Source: UBA3537 sp045561735
GTDB lineage: Bacteria; Bacteroidota; Bacteroidia; Flavobacteriales; Flavobacteriaceae
Direction: 5' to 3'
NCBI GenBank assembly: GCA_045561735.1
Contig: JBJKXC010000023.1
Span: 1 to 29,054, forward strand
Length of the DNA stretch: 29,054 nt
The stretch's first letter is position 1. The number at the start of each line of letters is the position of its first letter. The notes beneath the pieces are model-generated. The model was not told the DNA's origin. It was given only the letters and a program-made list of their open reading frames with translations, and did no database searches. Of this stretch, positions 24,448 to 29,054 are shown in pieces. Both the position numbers and the translations under genes were made by a program.

Positions 24448-25206
24448 TTATTTAGCCAGAATTTCTTGCGCCAAACTTAAGTAATTTGAAGCACCTTTAC
24501 TATTGACATCATAATTTATAATGCTCTCCCCAAAGCTCGGTGCTTCTCCCAAACGCACATTTCTTTGAATAATAGTTTTAAATACCATATCGTTAAAATG
24601 GTTTTGAACTTCTTCCACCACTTGATTCGATAAGCGCAGTCTAGAGTCGTACATGGTCAACAAAAGACCTTCAATATCCAAGGTTTTATTGTGAACTTTT
24701 TGTACACTTTTTACTGTATTAAGTAGTTTGCCCAAACCTTCAAGTGCAAAATATTCACATTGTATTGGAATGATAATCGAATCTGAGGCGGTAAGTGCAT
24801 TGAGTGTTAACAATCCAAGAGATGGAGCGCAATCAATTAAAATGTAATCGTATTGGTCCTTTATTGGTTGTAATGCCTTTAAAAGCATGTATTCTCTTTT
24901 TTCAAAATCTATAAGTTCAATTTCAACGGCTACCAAATCAATATTAGCAGCAATTAGATCTACATTGGGAGCTGAAGTATTTATGACGGCTTCTTTAGCA
25001 CTACAATTATGCTCAAGGAGTTGGTATGTGCCAAATCTAACATTATCTACATCAATTCCAAGCCCAGAACTTGCATTGGCTTGAGGGTCAGAATCAATGA
25101 GCAGGACTTTTTTTTCTAAAACACCAAGACAAGCCGCCAAATTAACGGCTGTTGTGGTTTTTCCTACGCCTCCTTTTTGGTTGGCTACCGCGATAATTTT
25201 AACCAT
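24448..25206 (-). CDS. parA: Chromosome partitioning ATPase ParA (Soj-like)
   Basis: A 252-residue MinD/ParA-family ATPase that forms nucleoid-bound gradients to move ParB-parS complexes. The deviant Walker A KGGVGKTT (11-18) with the signature Lys, the switch I Asp in LIDSDPQANASSG and Walker B YILIDCAPSLGLLT are intact. It has no N-terminal DNA-binding extension, so it is the chromosomal Soj-type form. First gene of the parA-parB-DUF5683-dapB-lepB-wbqC run. Upstream lies a 496-bp gene-free region, with a TATTTTTA box (complement of 25230-25237) close to the start. Confidence 0.97.
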   Translation of the reverse strand: MVKIIAVANQKGGVGKTTTAVNLAACLGVLEKKVLLIDSDPQANASSGLGIDVDNVRFGTYQLLEHNCSAKEAVINTSAPNVDLIAANIDLVAVEIELIDFEKREYMLLKALQPIKDQYDYILIDCAPSLGLLTLNALTASDSIIIPIQCEYFALEGLGKLLNTVKSVQKVHNKTLDIEGLLLTMYDSRLRLSNQVVEEVQNHFNDMVFKTIIQRNVRLGEAPSFGESIINYDVNSKGASNYLSLAQEILAK

Positions 25207-25420
25207 ATGATTTCCTGAACGAATATCTGTAAAAATACAACTATTTACGGGGAATAAAAACCAAAGAACAGAAGAATGTCAACAACTTTTTAACCGTGCT
25301 TGAAGCGTTTTAGCTCTATGCGATGTACAGGATTATTGATAAAATATAAGTTGAGATAATTTTTCCTAAATAGACTCGCCCATTATGAAATTCTTAATAT
25401 CAAAATATCGGAGTGTATAT

Positions 25421-25552
25421 AGTTGTACAAAAGTCTATTATTTTTCTGACTTATTTTTTAGTTATTAATTTTATAACTAATAATCGATTTTATAATTAGA
25501 ACGGTAAAGAATTTGTGAATTCTATATTGATTTGGTATCAAATTGTACAACT
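25421..25552. repeat. Inverted pair of AGTTGTACAA sequences
   Basis: AGTTGTACAA (25421-25430) and its exact reverse complement TTGTACAACT (25543-25552) flank about 112 bp of AT-rich DNA. Each contains the palindrome TTGTACAA, spaced exactly 120 bp apart, which would suit a dimeric DNA-binding protein. Confidence 0.45.
25458..25480. repeat. 8-bp perfect inverted repeat
   Basis: TTAGTTAT and ATAACTAA are separated by TAATTTT. It is centred between the two TTGTACAA palindromes. AT-rich sequence makes such repeats fairly likely by chance. Confidence 0.35.
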
Positions 25553-25686
25553 TGATTTTGAATTTAATGGTAGATTATCTAAGTAAATTTTGAATATTAA
25601 AATTACAGCATAAAATACTTGATAGCTAGTCTAAAAACCATTTTTCGGCTTGGTTTAGAATATTTTCAACTTCACTCAAGAAGATA

Positions 25687-25694
25687 CAAAACTA
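25687..25694 (-). promoter_or_regulatory. Consensus -7 box downstream of the FtsB-like gene
   Basis: The minus strand reads TAGTTTTG, a full TAnnTTTG match, just beyond the stop of the FtsB-like gene. A transcript starting near 25681 would cross the gene-free region into parA. The -33 element is not evident. Confidence 0.4.
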
Positions 25695-25702
25695 ATCAAT
25701 TT

Positions 25703-26029
25703 TTATTTTAATTGATTTACAGTATCTGATGCAATTATATAAATATCTTCATTTATACGCTTCATTTTGTAGTTTTCACGCGCAAAAGCTTCGAGACCCT
25801 CAGGAGTTTCTAAGGCTCTTATTTGTTCTTGGTCACTCTCAATCTCATTGTTATAAAAATCTTTTTTAACCTCCAAAACTTTAATATCTTTATCTAACAC
25901 CCTATGAATCAACCATGAATTGGTATCAAAAAAAAGCATCCAAAAAATAAATAGAATAGAGACAAAATAATAAATATTTCTGTACGGGTTCAATTTACTT
26001 AAAATTGCTTTGAACTTTTTTTTCATCAT
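25703..26029 (-). CDS. FtsB/DivIC-like septum formation initiator protein
   Basis: A 108-residue bitopic membrane protein: a short basic cytoplasmic part (MKKKFKAILSKLNPYRN), one membrane helix (about residues 19-36, IYYFVSILFIFWMLFFDT), then an extracytoplasmic coiled coil (VLEVKKDFYNNEIESDQEQI) and the family-typical LETPEGLEAFARENYKMKR end. FtsB/DivIC proteins bridge FtsL and FtsQ/DivIB in the divisome. The first ATG overlaps the udk stop (ATGA); a second ATG follows directly, so the start is uncertain by one residue. Co-transcribed with udk. Confidence 0.9.
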   Translation of the reverse strand: MMKKKFKAILSKLNPYRNIYYFVSILFIFWMLFFDTNSWLIHRVLDKDIKVLEVKKDFYNNEIESDQEQIRALETPEGLEAFARENYKMKRINEDIYIIASDTVNQLK

Positions 26030-26631
26030 ATTAAGGATTTAATTTTAGAGATAAGTTTATCTAGATTAATTGAAGTATTTTCATGATTTTTAATTACCAG
26101 ATCTGCATGTATTTTCATTGGCTCTATGAATTGATCATGCATTGGTTTTAGAGTTTTCAAATAACGGTCCATAACTTCTTTTGGTGTTCTTCCGCGCTCT
26201 GCAATATCCCTATTAACCCGTCTTTCCATGCGCATATCACTGTTGGTTTCAATAAAAACTTTTAGATCTATAAGCGAACGAAGTTTGGGGTAATTCATAA
26301 TTAAAATACCTTCTAAAATTAGAATTTTTTTCGGACTCATTTGCAGAGTTTTATCTGTTCTGTTGTGGATTTTAAAATCATAGATAGGCTGTTGGATGTT
26401 TTCGCCGTTTTTTAAAGCCATTAAATGCTCATGGAGTAGCTCAAAATCAATAGCTTCAGGGTGGTCAAAATTAAGTAAGCAGCGTGCTTCATATGAAATG
26501 CTTGAGTTGTCTTTGTAATAAGCATCTTGAGAAATGACTTGAATATCTGATGCATTAAAATCAGACACAATTTGATTTACAATGGTAGTTTTACCACTTC
26601 CAGTACCTCCAAAAACGCCAATAATGATCAT
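26026..26631 (-). CDS. udk: Uridine kinase
   Basis: A 201-residue P-loop kinase that phosphorylates uridine and cytidine in pyrimidine salvage. The Walker A is GGTGSGKTT near the N-terminus, the substrate region includes SQDAYYKDNS and NFDHPEAIDFELL, and the lid has RRVNRDIAERGRTPKEV. Length is typical. It is followed by the FtsB-like gene with a 4-nt overlap. A TAACTTTG promoter box lies upstream at 26654-26661. Confidence 0.95.
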   Translation of the reverse strand: MIIIGVFGGTGSGKTTIVNQIVSDFNASDIQVISQDAYYKDNSSISYEARCLLNFDHPEAIDFELLHEHLMALKNGENIQQPIYDFKIHNRTDKTLQMSPKKILILEGILIMNYPKLRSLIDLKVFIETNSDMRMERRVNRDIAERGRTPKEVMDRYLKTLKPMHDQFIEPMKIHADLVIKNHENTSINLDKLISKIKSLI

Positions 26632-26653
26632 CTCTTAAAAAAATAATTATATA

Positions 26654-26661
26654 CAAAGTTA
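26654..26661 (-). promoter_or_regulatory. -7 box of the udk operon
   Basis: The minus strand reads TAACTTTG, a full TAnnTTTG match, 22 nt before the udk ATG. No convincing TTG occurs at the -33 distance. Confidence 0.5.
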
Positions 26662-26744
26662 ATGTTTTATTTCATGTGTATTTGATACTGATAAGTTGAT
26701 ATAAAGTGTTGATAACTTAGGCCCGTTAATTTGATTAAAACATT

Positions 26745-26752
26745 TATTTTTG
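26745..26752 (+). promoter_or_regulatory. -7 box of trxB
   Basis: TATTTTTG matches TAnnTTTG, 16 nt before the trxB ATG at 26769. The surrounding region is AT-rich and the -33 element is unclear. Confidence 0.5.
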
Positions 26753-26768
26753 TTTAAAATCTCAAACC

Positions 26769-27719
26769 ATGTCTGAAACTATCGAATCTATTAAATGTTT
26801 AATCATTGGGTCTGGCCCTGCCGGATATACGGCTGCTATTTACGCTTCTCGGGCCAATATGTTTCCAGTTTTGTATCAAGGTACTCAACCTGGTGGACAA
26901 TTGACAACTACCAACGAAGTTGAAAATTTTCCAGGTTACCCTGAAGGTATAACAGGACCAGAAATGATGTTGGAGCTTCAAGCACAAGCCAAGCGATTTG
27001 GTACGGATGTGAGAGACGGCTGGATAACAAAAGTTGATTTTTCTGGCCCCATTCACAAAGTTTGGGTCAATGAAACCAAAGAAATACACTGTGAGACCAT
27101 TATTATTTCTACAGGTGCTTCTGCCAAATATCTCGGACTTGAATCTGAACAGAAGTATTTAAAACTTGGAGGCGGTGTGTCAGCATGTGCTGTTTGTGAT
27201 GGATTTTTCTACAGAAATCAAGAAGTTGTTATTGTTGGCGCTGGTGATTCTGCTTGCGAAGAAGCCCATTATTTATCAAAATTGTGTTCTAAAGTAACTA
27301 TGCTGGTTCGGCGCGATGTCTTTAGAGCTTCAAAAATTATGGCCAATCGTGTTATAAATACTGATAATATTGAAATCCTTTTTAATACCGAAACTGAAGA
27401 AGTTCTTGGAGATGGACAGCTAGTAACAGCTGTTAAAGTTAAAAACAATAAAACCAATGTAGTGTATGACATTGCCGCGACTGGATTCTTTGTTGCTATT
27501 GGACACAAACCCAACAATGATATTTTTAAAGATTTTTTAGAGATGGATGAAACCGGATACATTGTAAATCGTCCTGGATCTTCTAAAACAAATATTGAAG
27601 GTGTTTTTGTGAGCGGGGATGCTGCAGACCACGTTTACCGACAGGCTATTACAGCCGCTGGAACAGGCTGTATGGCAGCTTTGGATGCAGAGCGTTATTT
27701 GGCTGCTAAAGCATCTTAA
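26769..27719 (+). CDS. trxB: Thioredoxin-disulfide reductase
   Basis: A 316-residue low-molecular-weight flavoprotein that uses NADPH to keep thioredoxin reduced in the cytosol. The FAD-binding GSGPAG (14-19), redox-active CAVC (C140, C143), the NADPH-binding GAGDSA (157-162) and the second FAD motif GVFVSGDAAD (about 286-295) are all present. Length is normal. It stands alone on the plus strand, divergent from udk, and converges on pheT with 9 nt between the stop codons. Confidence 0.97.
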   Translation: MSETIESIKCLIIGSGPAGYTAAIYASRANMFPVLYQGTQPGGQLTTTNEVENFPGYPEGITGPEMMLELQAQAKRFGTDVRDGWITKVDFSGPIHKVWVNETKEIHCETIIISTGASAKYLGLESEQKYLKLGGGVSACAVCDGFFYRNQEVVIVGAGDSACEEAHYLSKLCSKVTMLVRRDVFRASKIMANRVINTDNIEILFNTETEEVLGDGQLVTAVKVKNNKTNVVYDIAATGFFVAIGHKPNNDIFKDFLEMDETGYIVNRPGSSKTNIEGVFVSGDAADHVYRQAITAAGTGCMAALDAERYLAAKAS

Positions 27720-27728
27720 GGGCGTAAG

Positions 27729-29054
27729 TTAACGCAGTTCTGCGCCTACTTTTTTCTCTAATTGTTTCTGTAATTTGGACATGATTGCTTCTATTTCTTT
27801 TTCTGTCAGGGTTTTTGTTGGATTCTGCAAAGTAAAGCTAAGGGCATAACTTTTCTTGCCAATTGGTAAGTTTTTCCCTTTATAAACATCAAACAAGCTG
27901 ATCTCTTTTAAATATTTTTGATCGGTTTGTTTGGCAACTTTATAAATGGCCTCAAAGCTAATGTCCTCATCAATAAGCAATGCAAAATCTCGTTTAACTT
28001 CAGGAAATTTAGGAATGGGTTTAAATTTAACGTTTGTGGTTTTGATGGAATTTTCAATCGCATCCCAGTTAAAATCTGCGAAATAAACAGCCTGATCGAT
28101 TCCAAAAGCTGAAGAGATGCTCTTTTTTACGATACCATATTCAACCATTGTCGTTTTTCCAACCTTAAGCATTTGCCCTTCTTCAAAAACAGCATTGGTT
28201 ACTGGGCTGCTTTTTAATTTTGACATACCCATCTTTTCAATCAAAGCACTGACAATCCCTTTGGCATAGAAAAAGTCTATATTTTCTTTTTGACTTCGCC
28301 AATGAAGGGGAGATTTTTGACCTGTCATTAAAATTGAAAGGTGTTTATATTCTTTTCGATCACCATCTAGCAAATGATAGGTTTTACCAAATTCAAATAA
28401 TTTTAGTGATTCTTGTTGCCTGTTTAAGTTATAAGCAATGGTTTCCAGTCCCGAAAATAACATTGACCTCCTTAGCGTTGCTAGGTCATTACTCAATGGG
28501 TTTACAAGGACAATGCTTTCATCAGCGTTCAAGGACGCACTTAATGCTGTGTATTTTTGGGTGGATAATGAATTGGTCATTATTTCATAAAACCCATGGC
28601 TCACCAATTGGTTGGCTAATGTATTCTCAATTTTATGACTGCTGTTATTGGAAGCAATAGAAATTGAAGAATTCAGTTTATCATTAACCCCAATTTTGTT
28701 ATAACCATAAACACGTAATATTTCTTCAATAACATCGACTTCTCTTTCTACATCGTTTCTATATGCGGGGATGGTCAAACCTAATCCAGCTTCTGTTACG
28801 TTGTTGACTTTAATTTCTAAAGACGATAGGATTTGTTTAACTGTTTCTTTGGGAATCTTTTGGCCAATTAGCCTATTGATATTTCCAAAACTTAAAAAAA
28901 CCTGCTTATCTTCAATTTTTTTTGGATATTCATCGCTAGGGTCGCTAGAAATTTCCCCGCCTGTAATTTCACTTATAAGGCTTGCTGCATACTTTAAAAC
29001 ATATTTTGTTTTTTCAGGATCAACTCCGCGTTCAAAACGAAATGAAGCATCTGT
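27729..29054 (-). CDS. pheT: Phenylalanyl-tRNA synthetase beta subunit, C-terminal part (partial)
   Basis: The reading frame is open from the right edge of the window to the TAA at 27729-27731, giving 441 C-terminal codons of a subunit that is normally about 800 residues; the N-terminal part lies outside. Visible parts in order: TDASFRFERGVDP of the B3/B4-to-B5 region, the B5 domain with its acidic stretch RNDVEREVDVIEEILRVYGY, the catalytic-like module, and the C-terminal FDX-ACB domain that binds the tRNA anticodon stem (KFPEVKRDFALLIDEDISF to KSYALSFTLQNPTKTLT). The first Met in view (28778) is internal and is not a start. Together with PheS it charges tRNA-Phe. Confidence 0.97.
   Translation of the reverse strand, partial: TDASFRFERGVDPEKTKYVLKYAASLISEITGGEISSDPSDEYPKKIEDKQVFLSFGNINRLIGQKIPKETVKQILSSLEIKVNNVTEAGLGLTIPAYRNDVEREVDVIEEILRVYGYNKIGVNDKLNSSISIASNNSSHKIENTLANQLVSHGFYEIMTNSLSTQKYTALSASLNADESIVLVNPLSNDLATLRRSMLFSGLETIAYNLNRQQESLKLFEFGKTYHLLDGDRKEYKHLSILMTGQKSPLHWRSQKENIDFFYAKGIVSALIEKMGMSKLKSSPVTNAVFEEGQMLKVGKTTMVEYGIVKKSISSAFGIDQAVYFADFNWDAIENSIKTTNVKFKPIPKFPEVKRDFALLIDEDISFEAIYKVAKQTDQKYLKEISLFDVYKGKNLPIGKKSYALSFTLQNPTKTLTEKEIEAIMSKLQKQLEKKVGAELR

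Larger units (their letters stand above)
25207..25702. other. AT-rich gene-free region between parA and the FtsB-like gene
   Basis: The only stretch over 300 bases without a recognisable gene. All six frames are broken by stops. It contains a 10-nt sequence AGTTGTACAA at 25421-25430 repeated in inverse orientation at 25543-25552. Between these lies an 8-bp perfect inverted repeat at 25458-25480. A minus-strand promoter box is at 25687-25694 and a near-consensus box is just before parA. No DnaA-box cluster, tRNA or parS-like palindrome was seen. It may be a long leader for the par operon, a small-RNA locus or the remains of a lost gene. Confidence 0.6.

Noticed and set aside
25207..25702. Replication origin or parS site near parAB
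   Set aside because: No cluster of TTATCCACA-like DnaA boxes and no parS-like palindrome of the TGTTNCACGTGNAACA type could be found by eye here or elsewhere in the window.
26799..27562. Two open frames of 96-97 codons on the minus strand
   Set aside because: Both are antisense to trxB, whose cofactor and active-site motifs are complete.
27733..27744. CGCAGTTCTGCG palindrome between trxB and pheT as a terminator
   Set aside because: The stem is only 4-5 bp with a very tight loop, it lies inside the pheT coding end, and the T run does not directly follow it.
28334..28660. Open frame of 108 codons on the plus strand
   Set aside because: It lies opposite pheT, which is well supported by B5 and FDX-ACB motifs; it is a shadow frame.

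Overview
The window is a low-GC chromosomal segment from a member of the Flavobacteriaceae (Bacteroidota). The evidence is a gliding-motility lipoprotein (GldI), several family-typical genes (DUF3810, DUF5683, WbqC-like, DUF721/DciA, tandem rhomboids, a long signal peptidase I), repeated TAnnTTTG promoter boxes of the Bacteroidota primary sigma factor, and an absence of obvious Shine-Dalgarno sequences. The content is mostly core housekeeping. No transposon, phage, CRISPR array, tRNA or rRNA gene was seen.

Layout. 1-1364 (minus): the N-terminal HD part of a RelA/SpoT protein, cut by the window edge, and a SpoU/TrmH-family RNA 2'-O-methyltransferase. 1434-5723 (minus): two exported amidohydrolase-like proteins in tandem, the first a 993-residue double-domain protein. 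5815-6876 (minus) and 6946-8406 (plus): a DUF3810 membrane protein with an HEXXH motif, divergent from the dipeptidase PepD. 8416-11140 (minus): DHH phosphoesterase, GldI, and a lipoprotein fusing a cyclophilin to an FKBP; these run as one operon divergent from ndk (plus, with a clear terminator). 11740-13525 (minus): recF, a small lipoprotein and a DciA-like gene joined by ATGA overlaps. 13665-19970 (plus): TPR membrane protein, ribH, two small membrane proteins (one only 45 residues), mutL, two rhomboids and an EEP-family protein. 19988-25206 (minus): the operon parA-parB-DUF5683-dapB-lepB-wbqC-like. 25207-25702: the only long gene-free stretch, AT-rich, with inverted repeats and a promoter-like box. 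25703-26631 (minus): udk and a FtsB/DivIC-like protein. 26769-27719 (plus): trxB. 27729-29054 (minus): the C-terminal part of pheT, cut by the window edge.

Functional themes are chromosome maintenance (ParAB, RecF, DciA, MutL), envelope biogenesis and protein export or folding (LepB, the PPIase lipoproteins, GldI, the FtsB-like protein, rhomboids), and basic metabolism (RibH, DapB, Ndk, Udk, TrxB, PheT). The points most worth a second look are: an apparent frameshift in a T6 run at the start of the first rhomboid gene; a MutL whose C-terminal endonuclease motifs all look degenerate; promoter boxes sitting only 3-4 nt upstream of start codons, which suggests leaderless mRNAs; the active/degenerate amidohydrolase arrangement; and the structured gap upstream of parA. 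No clearly novel defence or mobile system was found.
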